From Rhodococcus sp. 06-235-1A (GTDB lineage: Bacteria; Actinomycetota; Actinomycetes; Mycobacteriales; Mycobacteriaceae), in contig NZ_NOYI01000024.1 of assembly GCF_002258785.1 (NCBI RefSeq), positions 163,218 to 227,217 of the forward strand: 64,000 nucleotides of DNA, given 5' to 3'. The notes beneath the pieces are model-generated. The model worked only from the letters and a program-made list of their open reading frames with translations, made no database searches and was not told the DNA's origin. The position numbers and the translations under genes were made by a program. Positions 50,590-59,752 of this stretch are shown one piece after another. Every line of letters starts with the position of its first letter. The first letter of the stretch is position 1.

Positions 50590-51259
50590 GAAAAACCACC
50601 AGATCCTCTATGTCGCGGGATGATTCGAGCAGTCCGATCTGCTCGAGCCACGCGGCTCGTTGCGTCATGACCGGGCCGAACGAGATGGATCGACGCGCCA
50701 CGATGGTCACCGTCATGCCGTTGCTGCGCAGCATCGCCTGTGTCCGATCGGGATCGGAATACTCCGAGTGCACCACCATCAACGTTCCACCGGGAACAAG
50801 CAGTTCATGCGCGGCATCGCACAACGGATCGAGGACGATGCGGCCGTCGCGGCCACCGTCCCACGCTCGGTGCGGTCCCTCGCCCGTGGGCACTTCCTCC
50901 GACGGCACGTACGGCGGATTGCAGAGAATCACATCGAACGGCTCCAGCGCCGCCGCTTCCGCGAACGATCCGCGACGGACGTCGACCTCGAGACCGAGAG
51001 CAACGGCGTTGCGCCGAGCGCACGCTACCGCGAGTGCAGAGATGTCGAAGGCGACCACCTCACGCGCACCCATCGACGCAGCCGCGAGAGCGACGGCACC
51101 GCTACCGGTACACATGTCGAGCACGCGGGCGCCCTGCACAACCCCGGACTGCGAAGCCATCTCGCAGAGCAACCACGAGTCGTCCTGAGGCTCATAGACT
51201 CCGGGCTCGGCGTGCAATGCACGGGTGGATCCGAACGTTTCGAATTCGGTCGTCGTCAT
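50573..51259 (-). CDS. HemK2/Mtq2-type class I methyltransferase
   Basis: The 228-residue protein has the SAM motif LDMCTGSGAVAL (47-58) and the glutamine/adenine-amino methylation motif NPPY at 114-117 (ILCNPPYVPS). It is shorter than PrmC and resembles the HemK2 branch that methylates glutamine in proteins. The target is unknown. ATG at 51259. Confidence 0.85.
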   Translation of the reverse strand: MTTTEFETFGSTRALHAEPGVYEPQDDSWLLCEMASQSGVVQGARVLDMCTGSGAVALAAASMGAREVVAFDISALAVACARRNAVALGLEVDVRRGSFAEAAALEPFDVILCNPPYVPSEEVPTGEGPHRAWDGGRDGRIVLDPLCDAAHELLVPGGTLMVVHSEYSDPDRTQAMLRSNGMTVTIVARRSISFGPVMTQRAAWLEQIGLLESSRDIEDLVVFRADRR

Positions 51260-51507
51260 CGAGGTGTCCTCTCGGAGATCATCGTCGGGGGACGTCGCCC
51301 TACGGGCTGTGTACCGAGCGTGGACTCCACTCGAAGGTGGTCATCGTATGCCCGATCGAGTCGACCGCAAACCAACCGCTTGAAACCGGGTGTATCGGGT
51401 ACCCATTGCAAACCCGCGGTGAAGAAGATGCCGCCGTTCGCCCACGTCGGGCTCGAACGCACTACGTCGGACTCATGTCCGGGTGCGGCTCATGAAGGAG
51501 ACTTCTC

Positions 51508-51927
51508 GTGACTGTTCTTCCATCGATCGACACCGTCGCCACCGTCGTCGTGCCGTCGCTGCGGCAGGTGATTCAGGCACCCACAGCCGGTGCGGGCATC
51601 ACCGTCGCCGAGTTCGATGGTGCCACCGTCGTCCGGGTCGCCGGCACCCTCGGTGAACGGGATCTCGGTGTACTGGCCGAGGCTCTCGGTGAGGCCTCGG
51701 TCGAGGGTTCACAGTTGATTCTCGATCTGACCACGGTCGACGCGGTGCCGGTGGGCACCAGGGCAATTCTCGACGCCGCATCGATGCATCTGAGTAGGTG
51801 GGGAACTCGACTGTCGGTGGTCGGGTCGGCCGAGACGGCGCGCGCACTGAGCGCGGACACATTCGGCCGCACCGTCTTTCACGAATCGCTCGACGCCGCT
51901 CTCGTTCGCGACGAGACTCCGGCTTGA
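51508..51927 (+). CDS. STAS-domain protein (anti-anti-sigma-like)
   Basis: The 139-residue protein has an extended 30-residue N-terminus, then a STAS domain (VVRVAGTLGERDLGVLAEAL, LILDLTTVDAVPVGTRAILD). The usual phosphorylatable Ser of DxSG is replaced: TTVDAVPVGT has no Ser at that place, so regulation by a SpoIIAB-type kinase is doubtful. GTG start with AAGGAG. The upstream 248 bases show no gene. Its stop overlaps the flavoprotein TTG (TTGA). Confidence 0.8.
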   Translation: MTVLPSIDTVATVVVPSLRQVIQAPTAGAGITVAEFDGATVVRVAGTLGERDLGVLAEALGEASVEGSQLILDLTTVDAVPVGTRAILDAASMHLSRWGTRLSVVGSAETARALSADTFGRTVFHESLDAALVRDETPA

Positions 51928-53141
51928 CCTCGATCGCCGTCGACGGCCACTTCGATGTGCTCGTCCTCGGAGGCGGAAACGCCGGGGTCAGCGCGGCCGC
52001 ACGCGCCCTTCGCCTGGGTGTCACCGACGTAGCAGTGGTGGAACCACAGTCCGTACACACATATCAGCCGTTGCTGTCGTACGTCGGCGGCGGTCGGGCA
52101 CAGCTGCGTGACGCCGAGCGCACTCAGCGCTCGGTGATGCCGAAGAGAAGCACCTGGATCGAAGACGCGGTGGCCCGAGTCGACCCGCACGAAAAGGTGG
52201 CCACGACCGCGTCCGGTAAGCGCTACGGCTATAGGGATCTCATCATCGGGACCGGTCTGGTGCCGGACGACGCCGCACTCCCCGGAATCGCAGCGGCGGC
52301 CGATACCGAGACAGTGACGAGCAACTATCTGGGTCTGGCGGAGAAGACCTGGAAGCTGATCTCCGACTTTCCAGCACCCGAGGTCCAGCGCGGCACGGCC
52401 GTGTTCACTGTCCCGCGTCCACCCGTGGGCTGCACCGGCACCACACTCAAACCACTGTTCCTCGCCGCCGCCCACTGGCGAGAAACCGGGCAACTCGACG
52501 GCATCGACATCACGCTGGTGATCGACCGTGAGGTGCTACTCGGTGTGCCGCAGCTGGATTCGGTGTTGCTCGATCGTCTACGCGAACTCGATGTGCGGAT
52601 ACTGCACCGCACCGCGGTCACCGCACTGTCTCCGGAGACCAGGCAGATCACCGTCACCGATCACCAGGGGACCCAGGAAACCATCGACTATTCGATGCTG
52701 CACCTCGTGCCCCCGTTCCGCGGTCAGCCCTGGGTCGAGTCGTCCGAACTGAGCGGCGTCGGACGGCACGGACTCGTCGACATCGACCCCCACACCCTGC
52801 AGCATCGCGAACATCGGCAGATCTGGGCTGCAGGCGACGGTGCCGGAATCGACACCGACTCCTCCGGTGGTGGGCTGAGGAAGCAGGTGGCCGTGCTGGT
52901 GGACAACCTGTTGGCCGCGCGATCCGGGCGGGAGCTGTCGTCGTACGACGGGTACACCGTCGCTCCGGTGACGGTCGATGCCCACCGTCTCATCGCCGCC
53001 GAGTTCGACCGCACCGGAACTCTCACGCCCTCGCTACCGTCGTTTCTGGATCCGGTGAAGGCGCGCAGGACCGCCTGGTTGTTCGACCGATACGGACTGC
53101 CCCTGACCTACTGGAACATGATTCTCCGTGGACGGCTCTGA
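51924..53141 (+). CDS. sulfide:quinone reductase-like FAD oxidoreductase with one cysteine
   Basis: The 405-residue flavoprotein has the GGGNAG FAD motif (VLVLGGGNAGVSAAARAL), HTYQPLLSYVGGG, and a C-terminal AAGDGAGIDTDSSGGG, as in SQR and NDH-2 relatives. Only one cysteine is visible in the whole chain (PRPPVGCTGTT). Canonical SQR needs two or three, so sulfide oxidation in the known way is unlikely. Start is TTG at 51924, coupled to the STAS gene; no ATG fits the motif start. Confidence 0.82.
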   Translation: MTSIAVDGHFDVLVLGGGNAGVSAAARALRLGVTDVAVVEPQSVHTYQPLLSYVGGGRAQLRDAERTQRSVMPKRSTWIEDAVARVDPHEKVATTASGKRYGYRDLIIGTGLVPDDAALPGIAAAADTETVTSNYLGLAEKTWKLISDFPAPEVQRGTAVFTVPRPPVGCTGTTLKPLFLAAAHWRETGQLDGIDITLVIDREVLLGVPQLDSVLLDRLRELDVRILHRTAVTALSPETRQITVTDHQGTQETIDYSMLHLVPPFRGQPWVESSELSGVGRHGLVDIDPHTLQHREHRQIWAAGDGAGIDTDSSGGGLRKQVAVLVDNLLAARSGRELSSYDGYTVAPVTVDAHRLIAAEFDRTGTLTPSLPSFLDPVKARRTAWLFDRYGLPLTYWNMILRGRL

Positions 53142-53157
53142 AAGTACGTAGCGGAGG

Positions 53158-54366
53158 TCATTCGGGGTCGAGCACGGTCATCAATCCGTGTGGATCGTCG
53201 ATGACGACGTCGTGGCCGTCTTCTCGAAGTCCGGAAACGGCGTCGTCGAGCAAACGACGCGCCACGTCGTCCATCGCCTGAACATGACCCAGATCGAGTG
53301 TGATCCCACGCCGGGCGTCGATGCCTTTCGCAAGCGTTGCCAGTACCGATTCGGCTCCGGCGAAACGTAAGTCACCCTGCAGCTGCACGTTGATGGTGTC
53401 CTCTCCGGTCACCTGACGAATGGCCGACGCACCACTCGGTGCCACATGCATCATGTGCAGTTCGAGATCCCGTGACAGCCGCTCGAACACGGCGACCCCC
53501 CGAACACTGTTTCCGTGTCCGTTCAACTTCGGCGACAGCACGGCAAGACCGACCTGCCCCGGCAGCACACCGATGATGGCACCCGCTACCCCACTCTTTG
53601 CCGGAATACCGACCGCCGCAACCCAACTCCCGGAGCCGTCGTACATCCCGCAGGTCGACATCACCGACAGCACGTGGCGATTGACCGCACCGCCGATCAG
53701 TCGTTCTCCGGTATTGGGATCGACTCCCCCGTTGGCCATCACCGACGCAATGGTGGCCAGGTCGACGCAGCTGACGTCCACCGAGCATTGGCGAGCGTAG
53801 CCGTCGACCACCTCGACCGGTTCGGCGGCAAGCACTCCGACGGATTTGAGGAGGTACGCGATCGCGGTGTTGCGATCGTCCGATTCGATCTCGGCTTCGT
53901 ACACGGAATCGTTTGTGCTCAATTGTCTACCGGCACACCGACTGTGCAGATCCTTGACCCGGTCGGCGCGCTCCTGAGCCGAGTTGCCACGAATCATCGA
54001 GTGCACAGCGAGTGCGCCGGCATTGATCAGCGGATTACGTGGGCGGCCGGTGCTGTGTTCGAGCGAGATCTCGTTGAAGGAGTCGCCGGAGGGCTCGACA
54101 TCGGTGGCCTCCAGCATCCGTTCGAGGCCGTTGTCCTGGACGGCAAGGGCATACGCCAGGGCCTTGGAGATCGACTGGATCGAAAACTCGACGTCGCAAT
54201 CGCCTGCGGCGTAGACCGATCCACCGACGGTGACCAATGCCACCGCGAAGGCATCGGGGTCTGCTCGCTCGAGTTCGGCATTGCCATCGGCCATCTTTCC
54301 GCCATCGAGTGCTCGGCAATCGTCGAGAACGGACTCGAGGTAGCGGGTGATCGGTGACTGCATCAC
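53158..54366 (-). CDS. glsA: glutaminase A fused to a C-terminal STAS domain
   Basis: The 402-residue protein has a serine-dependent glutaminase domain (about 1-300) with the SxxK pair Ser65-Lys68 in FSIQSISKAL, and NPLINAGALAVHSMI, and a STAS domain (about 315-402, INVQLQGDLRFAGAESVLAT, LDLGHVQAMDDVARRLLDDA). It deamidates glutamine to glutamate and ammonia; the STAS part is probably regulatory or oligomerising. GTG (54366) and ATG (54363) are both possible starts. Confidence 0.9.
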   Translation of the reverse strand: MMQSPITRYLESVLDDCRALDGGKMADGNAELERADPDAFAVALVTVGGSVYAAGDCDVEFSIQSISKALAYALAVQDNGLERMLEATDVEPSGDSFNEISLEHSTGRPRNPLINAGALAVHSMIRGNSAQERADRVKDLHSRCAGRQLSTNDSVYEAEIESDDRNTAIAYLLKSVGVLAAEPVEVVDGYARQCSVDVSCVDLATIASVMANGGVDPNTGERLIGGAVNRHVLSVMSTCGMYDGSGSWVAAVGIPAKSGVAGAIIGVLPGQVGLAVLSPKLNGHGNSVRGVAVFERLSRDLELHMMHVAPSGASAIRQVTGEDTINVQLQGDLRFAGAESVLATLAKGIDARRGITLDLGHVQAMDDVARRLLDDAVSGLREDGHDVVIDDPHGLMTVLDPE

Positions 54367-54407
54367 TCCACGCTAGCTCGGCGTGGAGGTGCACCCGCCA
54401 TCGCGCG

Positions 54408-54551
54408 TCAGCGCTCACGCTCCGAGTCCGTGGTCGAGGCACTCTGGAACATCTCCAGAAAAGATCCGAAGCCCTGAGCGCGCGCTCTCGTTGTGTCCTC
54501 GCCGTCGTGTCCGGGTCCGACCGCCGTATTGTCCGATTCCATGGTCGCCAT
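54408..54551 (-). CDS. small hypothetical protein (47 aa) upstream of glsA
   Basis: ATG at 54551 opens a 47-residue frame (MATMESDNTAVGPGHDGEDT then ARAQGFGSFLEMFQSASTTD) with about three quarters G/C in third positions. It lies 41 bases upstream of the glutaminase on the same strand. The middle could form an amphipathic helix. No family known; the ribosome site is weak, so it may not be a gene. Confidence 0.35.
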   Translation of the reverse strand: MATMESDNTAVGPGHDGEDTTRARAQGFGSFLEMFQSASTTDSERER

Positions 54552-54757
54552 GTTGCCGTCTCGAAATGTCAGGCGACCTGGGTCGAGTATCACGAATGAG
54601 CAACAAAAGATAACGAATCGATCACGCTCCCCGGAGCGTCCTCTCCGTGACAGGTCACGACGAACAGCGACATCAGCAGGGCAACGACAGGCCGACGACG
54701 AACGTGCGGCGGTCGGCGGATCGACCTCTGTAAAGTCGAGCCCGACGAGAGGACGAT

Positions 54758-56935
54758 GTGACCCACGCGACACCCGGACGGCGCTCTGTGTCGCGTCGTT
54801 CGTTCATCACCGCTCTGGTCGCCGGCTCGACATTGATGCTGGTGGCGCGTCCCGCGGCGTCCGCAGATCCGGCCGGAACCGACACCGTCCTCACCGCACT
54901 TCCCGCCGACTCCAACCTGGTGATCCTCGAGGTACGCGCGGACGGATCCGTGCATTTCGGTCTGCCGCGCGCCGAGATAGGGCAGGGACTGACCACCTCG
55001 GTGGCGATGCTGGTCGCCGAGGAGATGGACATCTCTCTCGAGAAAGTCGTCGCGTCGCTGTCTCGCGGCCGGCAGGAATTGATCGGAAACCACTACACGG
55101 GCGGCTCCAACTCCATCCGATCCTTGTGGGGGCCGGTCCGATCCATCGCCGCGACTGCGCGAGCGCGACTGTTGCGCGCGGCAGCCGACCGATGGAATGC
55201 CGACGTCGGCACGCTGACGATCGTCGACGGTGTCGTCACGGCACCTGACGGACGGTCGGCGCACTTCGGAGAACTGGCTGCCGCCGCCGCAGACCCGAGC
55301 CTGCGGTTCGATGCGCCGGAACCGAAATCGGACGAGGACCTGATGGTCGTCGGCCAACCGACAGGACGTCTGGATGCACGCGCCATCGTGACGGGTCGCC
55401 TCACCTACACACTCGATCTCGACGTGCCCGACGCCATGCCCGTCGTCGTCCGACGACCACCGACGATCAACGGAACCGTTGCCTCGGTGGACGAGGCGGC
55501 GTTGCGAGCGATGCCAGGGGTCATCGATGTTGCCGTCGTGTCCACCGGGGTCGCCATCATGGCACGCACCTTCGGATACGCGCTGGCCGCGAAGGACGCC
55601 GCGGTGGTCACGTGGAACGCCGGAACGATCGACGACCAGTCCACCGGGTCCATTCAGGACCGGCTCCGCCGCAGTACTCCGGCGTTCACCGGCTTCGGTG
55701 GAGTGGGCAGGCCCGAGCTACCGGGCGAAACGAAGTTGAACGTCGATTTCGACTTCGCACCCGTCTCGCATGCCGCGATGGAAACGAATTCGGCGGTGGC
55801 CGATGTGCGGGCCGACCGTGCGGACGTCTGGGCATCGATGCAATTGCCCAACTACGCGGGGCAGAAAATCGCTCTGACACTGGGTATTCCGCTGAATCGG
55901 GTCACCACCCACGTGATGAACGGCGGGGGCTCGTTCGGACGAAGGCTCTACCTCGACGGCCCTCTGGAAGCAGCCGTCATCTCCCGCGCAATGGGCAGAC
56001 CTGTGCGCTTGATGTGGTCGCGCGTGGACGACATGCGGCACGGCCGCGCCAGGCCTGCGGTGCACACCAAATTCGACGCAGTGCTCGCGCGCGGCAAGGT
56101 GATCTCCTGGGAGCAACGCGTGGCCGCGGTGTGCACCGACTTCGACGGCGGTTTCGGCGACCTCGTCACCGACGCACTGGCACCGTCTCCGCTGATCTCG
56201 CAGACGTTGTTCCACAGCACTCGCGATCCGTACGCCTTCACCGACGGCAGCATCAGGACGCTCGTCGAGGTACCGGTCGAGATGCCCACCGGCAGTTGGC
56301 GATCGGTGTTCTCCGGGACGGTTCGCACCGCCGCGGAAGTCATGGTGGACCGCATCGCCGACGTTCTCGACACCGATCCGCTGGAGCTGCGCATCGGGGC
56401 GGTGGCCAGTGGCCGCCACCGTGACGTCCTGCGCACTCTCGCCGCAGAGGGCAACTGGGGTGCCGATCTCGGCCCCGGCCGGGCACAAGGCGTCGGATTT
56501 CACGCTGAATTCCGTTCCAGCGCTGGGTATCTCGTCGAGATCGATGCGCAGGATCCGCGCAAACCTCGCGTGACGAAAGCTGTGATCGTCGTCGATGTCG
56601 GGCGCGTCGTCAACCCCCGCAGCCTCGAGGCCCAGATGATCGGCTGCCTGATGGACGGTATCTCGACCACCCTGCGAGCCGGATTGCACTACGAGCGGGG
56701 GCTGCCGCTGGAGGGCAGCTACTCGCAGTTCCACTACGCCCGCCAACGCGATTCACCGCCCGATGTTCGGGTGGTCATCATGACTGCCACCGCAGAAACT
56801 CCAGGTGGAGCGGGGGAATTGGGAGTGCCCGCGGCGGCCGCCGCCGTGGCCAATGCGTACGCACGCGCCACCGATACCACCCCCACCAGCTTCCCGATCC
56901 TGTTCGACGTCGACTTCGACCCGTTTCCGAAGTGA
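54758..56935 (+). CDS. molybdopterin-binding large subunit of an aldehyde/xanthine-dehydrogenase-type hydroxylase
   Basis: The 725-residue protein starts with a Tat signal (SRRSFITALVAGSTLMLVA, twin Arg at 13-14 of the precursor). It contains the molybdopterin motifs LPRAEIGQGLTTSVAM, GGGSFGRRLYLDGP and TPGGAGELGVPAAAAAVANA, the last with the catalytic-type Glu. The order and sequence resemble the beta subunit of isoquinoline 1-oxidoreductase. It hydroxylates an unknown heterocycle or aldehyde outside the membrane. GTG start with GAGAGGA upstream; the small subunit follows after 6 bases. Confidence 0.88.
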   Translation: MTHATPGRRSVSRRSFITALVAGSTLMLVARPAASADPAGTDTVLTALPADSNLVILEVRADGSVHFGLPRAEIGQGLTTSVAMLVAEEMDISLEKVVASLSRGRQELIGNHYTGGSNSIRSLWGPVRSIAATARARLLRAAADRWNADVGTLTIVDGVVTAPDGRSAHFGELAAAAADPSLRFDAPEPKSDEDLMVVGQPTGRLDARAIVTGRLTYTLDLDVPDAMPVVVRRPPTINGTVASVDEAALRAMPGVIDVAVVSTGVAIMARTFGYALAAKDAAVVTWNAGTIDDQSTGSIQDRLRRSTPAFTGFGGVGRPELPGETKLNVDFDFAPVSHAAMETNSAVADVRADRADVWASMQLPNYAGQKIALTLGIPLNRVTTHVMNGGGSFGRRLYLDGPLEAAVISRAMGRPVRLMWSRVDDMRHGRARPAVHTKFDAVLARGKVISWEQRVAAVCTDFDGGFGDLVTDALAPSPLISQTLFHSTRDPYAFTDGSIRTLVEVPVEMPTGSWRSVFSGTVRTAAEVMVDRIADVLDTDPLELRIGAVASGRHRDVLRTLAAEGNWGADLGPGRAQGVGFHAEFRSSAGYLVEIDAQDPRKPRVTKAVIVVDVGRVVNPRSLEAQMIGCLMDGISTTLRAGLHYERGLPLEGSYSQFHYARQRDSPPDVRVVIMTATAETPGGAGELGVPAAAAAVANAYARATDTTPTSFPILFDVDFDPFPK

Positions 56936-56941
56936 GGTTCC

Positions 56942-57406
56942 ATGGCTGAACAGAAGTTCGTCGTCAACGGGGCCGCGGTGTCGGTCGACCTACCCGACGA
57001 CATGCCGTTGCTCTGGGCCCTGCGAGACGAACTCGGCGTCCGCGGCCCCAAGTACGGGTGCGGCATCGGCGTGTGTCACGCGTGCACCAGCCACCTCGAC
57101 GGAGAGGAGGTACTCCCCTGTGTCACACCGGTGTCCGATGCTGTCGACAAAGAGGTCACGACCATCGAGGGACTTGCGGACGGCGACGTTCTCCATCCCG
57201 TGCAGCAGGCGTGGATCGACGAGGACGTCTCACAGTGCGGTTACTGCCAACCCGGTCAGATCATGGCTGCCGTCGCACTGCTGAAGCGAGTTCCGAATCC
57301 GACGGACGCCGATATCGACACCATCGAGAACGTGTGCCGGTGTGGTACCTATCCCCGAATCCGACGGGCCATCAAGGCGGCCGCGAACGCGATGTCGCAG
57401 CGCTGA
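56942..57406 (+). CDS. 2Fe-2S small subunit of the molybdenum hydroxylase
   Basis: The 154-residue protein has the plant-ferredoxin cluster (YGCGIGVCHACTSHL plus a Cys in LPC) and the second cluster in the helical domain (QCGYCQPGQIMAA and CRCGTYPRIRRAI). It passes electrons from the molybdenum centre. It has no signal of its own, so it is probably exported with the Tat-bearing large subunit. No XdhC-type maturation gene is seen nearby. Confidence 0.92.
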   Translation: MAEQKFVVNGAAVSVDLPDDMPLLWALRDELGVRGPKYGCGIGVCHACTSHLDGEEVLPCVTPVSDAVDKEVTTIEGLADGDVLHPVQQAWIDEDVSQCGYCQPGQIMAAVALLKRVPNPTDADIDTIENVCRCGTYPRIRRAIKAAANAMSQR

Positions 57407-57426
57407 TCGAATGTTCTCTGCCACAG

Positions 57427-57465
57427 CACAACACCCCGCGAACCACAGGTTCGCGGGGTGTTGTG
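57427..57465. terminator. 18-bp perfect hairpin, bidirectional terminator
   Basis: CACAACACCCCGCGAACC, ACA, then its exact complement, between the 2Fe-2S subunit gene and the convergent katG. Confidence 0.9.
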
Positions 57466-57478
57466 TGTCCTACCCGAT

Positions 57479-59710
57479 TCAGCTCAGTTCGAAGCGATCG
57501 AGCATCATGACCTTGTCCCAGGCGGCGACGAAGTCTTTCACGAACTTCTCCTTGGCGTCGTCGCAGGCGTACACCTCTGCGAGAGCACGCAATTCGGAGT
57601 TCGAGCCGAAGACCAGATCATTGCGAGTTCCGGTCCACTTCTTCTCACCGGTAGCCGCGTCCTTGGCCTCGTAGATGCCGTCCTCCGCGGTGGGGACCCA
57701 CTCGGTGCCCATGTCGAGGAGGTTGACGAAGAAGTCGTTGGTGAGCGTGCCGACCTTGTCGGTCAGGACGCCGTGCGACGACTGCTTGTAGTTGGCACCG
57801 AGCACGCGCAGACCACCGACGAGCACGGTCATCTCGGGTGCACTGAGCGACAACAGGTTTGCGCGGTCGACCAGGTTGAACTCGGACGGCAACTTCTGGC
57901 CCTTTCCGAGGAAGTTCCGGAAACCGTCGACCTTGGGCTCCAGATCGGAGAACGAGTCGACGTCCGTCTTCTCCTGCGTGGCATCCATGCGGCCCGGAGC
58001 GAAGGGGACCGTGACGTCGACACCTGCGTTCTTGGCGGCCTGCTCGACGGCTGCGACGCCACCGAGTACCACGAGGTCTGCGAAGGACACCGTTCCGGAG
58101 AACGACTGCTGGATTCCTTCGAGGACGCGGATGACCTGTGCGAGCTCGTCGGGCTCGTTGACCTCCCAGCCGGCCTGCGGCTGCAGACGCAGACGGCCAC
58201 CGTTGGCACCGCCGCGCTTGTCACTGACCCGGAACGACGACGCCGCCGCCCATGCAGCCGAAATCAGCTGCTCCTGAGTCAGTTCGGAACCGAGGATGGC
58301 CTGCTTGAGCTCGGCGATCTGTGCGTCACCGATCAGCTCGTGATCGACGGCCGGGATCGGGTCCTGCCAGAGCAGGGGCTCCGCGGGAACCTCGGGGCCG
58401 AGGTAACGCGAGACCGGTCCCATGTCGCGGTGGGTGAGCTTGAACCATGCCTTCTGGAATTCCTCTGCGAGCTCCTCGGGATGGTCGAGCCACCGCCGGG
58501 TGATCTGCTCGTAGATCGGGTCGACGCGCATCGCGATGTCGGAGGTCAGCATCGACGGGTGGCGACGCTTGGAGGGATCGGCCGGGTCGGGAACGAGATC
58601 CGCGCCCTCGCCGTTCTTCGGACGCCACTGGTGCGCGCCCGCAGGGCTCTTGTAGAGCTCCCACTCGAACCCGTAGAGGGTCTCGAGGAACGAATTGTCC
58701 CACTGGGTGGGCGTGGGGGTCCAGATGACCTCGAGGCCACTGGTGATCGCGTCCGCGCCGACACCGCTCTGGTAGCTGTTCTTCCAGCCGAGGCCCATCT
58801 GCTCGATGGGTGCGCCCTCGGGCTCGGCACCGATGTACTCGTCGGGGTCCGCTGCGCCGTGCGTCTTACCGAACGTGTGTCCGCCGACGGCGAGTGCTGC
58901 GGTCTCGATGTCGTTCATGGCCATCCGGCCGAAGGTCTCTCGGATGTCCAGTGCGGACTGAACGGGATCCGGGTTGCCGTTGGGGCCTTCGGGATTGACG
59001 TAGATCAGACCCATCTGTACTGCGGCCAAAGGGTTTTCGAGGCTCGTGCGATCACCGTCGTAGCGCTCGTCGCCCAACCAGGTCTGCTCGGGGCCCCAGT
59101 AGACGTCCTCGTCCGGCTCCCAGGCGTCGACGCGGCCGCCGGCGAAGCCGTAGGTCGGTAGTCCCATGGACTCGATGGCGACGTTGCCGGTGAGCACGAT
59201 CAGGTCGGCCCAGGAGAGCTTGCGGCCGTACTTCTGCTTGATGGGCCAGATCAGGCGGCGGGCCTTGTCCAGGCTGGCGTTGTCCGGCCAGCTGTTCAGC
59301 GGCGCGAAGCGCTGCATACCCGCGCCTGCACCGCCGCGTCCATCCTGCTTGCGGTACGTACCCGCGGCATGCCATGCCATACGAATGAAGAACGGGCCGT
59401 AATGACCGAAGTCGGCAGGCCACCAGGGCTGCGAGTTCGTCATGACGGCTTCGATATCACGCTTGACCTCGGCGAGGTCGAGGGAGTTGAACTCGGCGGC
59501 GTAGTCGTAGTCGGGCCCCATGGGGTCGCCGACGGCCGGGTTCTTCTTGAGGATCTTCAGGTTCAGCGCCTTGGGCCACCACTCACGGTTGCTTCCGCCT
59601 TCGACGGGCGTCGGCATCGAGTCGTGCATGACCGGACACTTGCCGCCGCCACCTTCCTGTGGCTGATCCTCGTTCATCTCTTTTTCGCGTGTTACGTGAT
59701 CTTCGGACAC
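57479..59710 (-). CDS. katG: catalase-peroxidase
   Basis: The 743-residue bifunctional haem enzyme has the distal site FIRMAWHAAGTYR (Arg110, Trp113, His114) and a proximal-haem VGGHTFGKTHG. The Tyr in GLIYVNPEG and Met in GRMAMND are the partners of the Trp-Tyr-Met adduct needed for catalase activity. The normal two-domain length is kept. GTG start at 59710 with AAGGAAG upstream. It lies 42 bases downstream of furA and is presumably co-transcribed with it. Confidence 0.96.
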   Translation of the reverse strand: MSEDHVTREKEMNEDQPQEGGGGKCPVMHDSMPTPVEGGSNREWWPKALNLKILKKNPAVGDPMGPDYDYAAEFNSLDLAEVKRDIEAVMTNSQPWWPADFGHYGPFFIRMAWHAAGTYRKQDGRGGAGAGMQRFAPLNSWPDNASLDKARRLIWPIKQKYGRKLSWADLIVLTGNVAIESMGLPTYGFAGGRVDAWEPDEDVYWGPEQTWLGDERYDGDRTSLENPLAAVQMGLIYVNPEGPNGNPDPVQSALDIRETFGRMAMNDIETAALAVGGHTFGKTHGAADPDEYIGAEPEGAPIEQMGLGWKNSYQSGVGADAITSGLEVIWTPTPTQWDNSFLETLYGFEWELYKSPAGAHQWRPKNGEGADLVPDPADPSKRRHPSMLTSDIAMRVDPIYEQITRRWLDHPEELAEEFQKAWFKLTHRDMGPVSRYLGPEVPAEPLLWQDPIPAVDHELIGDAQIAELKQAILGSELTQEQLISAAWAAASSFRVSDKRGGANGGRLRLQPQAGWEVNEPDELAQVIRVLEGIQQSFSGTVSFADLVVLGGVAAVEQAAKNAGVDVTVPFAPGRMDATQEKTDVDSFSDLEPKVDGFRNFLGKGQKLPSEFNLVDRANLLSLSAPEMTVLVGGLRVLGANYKQSSHGVLTDKVGTLTNDFFVNLLDMGTEWVPTAEDGIYEAKDAATGEKKWTGTRNDLVFGSNSELRALAEVYACDDAKEKFVKDFVAAWDKVMMLDRFELS

Positions 59711-59752
59711 GTGCTTCCTTCCAAGGTATGACGATCGGGCTGTGATCGGTGG

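Noticed and set aside
51924..53141. Calling the flavoprotein a functional sulfide:quinone reductase (sqr)
   Set aside because: Only one cysteine is present in the whole sequence.
57458..59161. A 567-residue plus-strand frame opposite katG
   Set aside because: Antisense shadow of katG; the minus strand carries the complete catalase-peroxidase active site.
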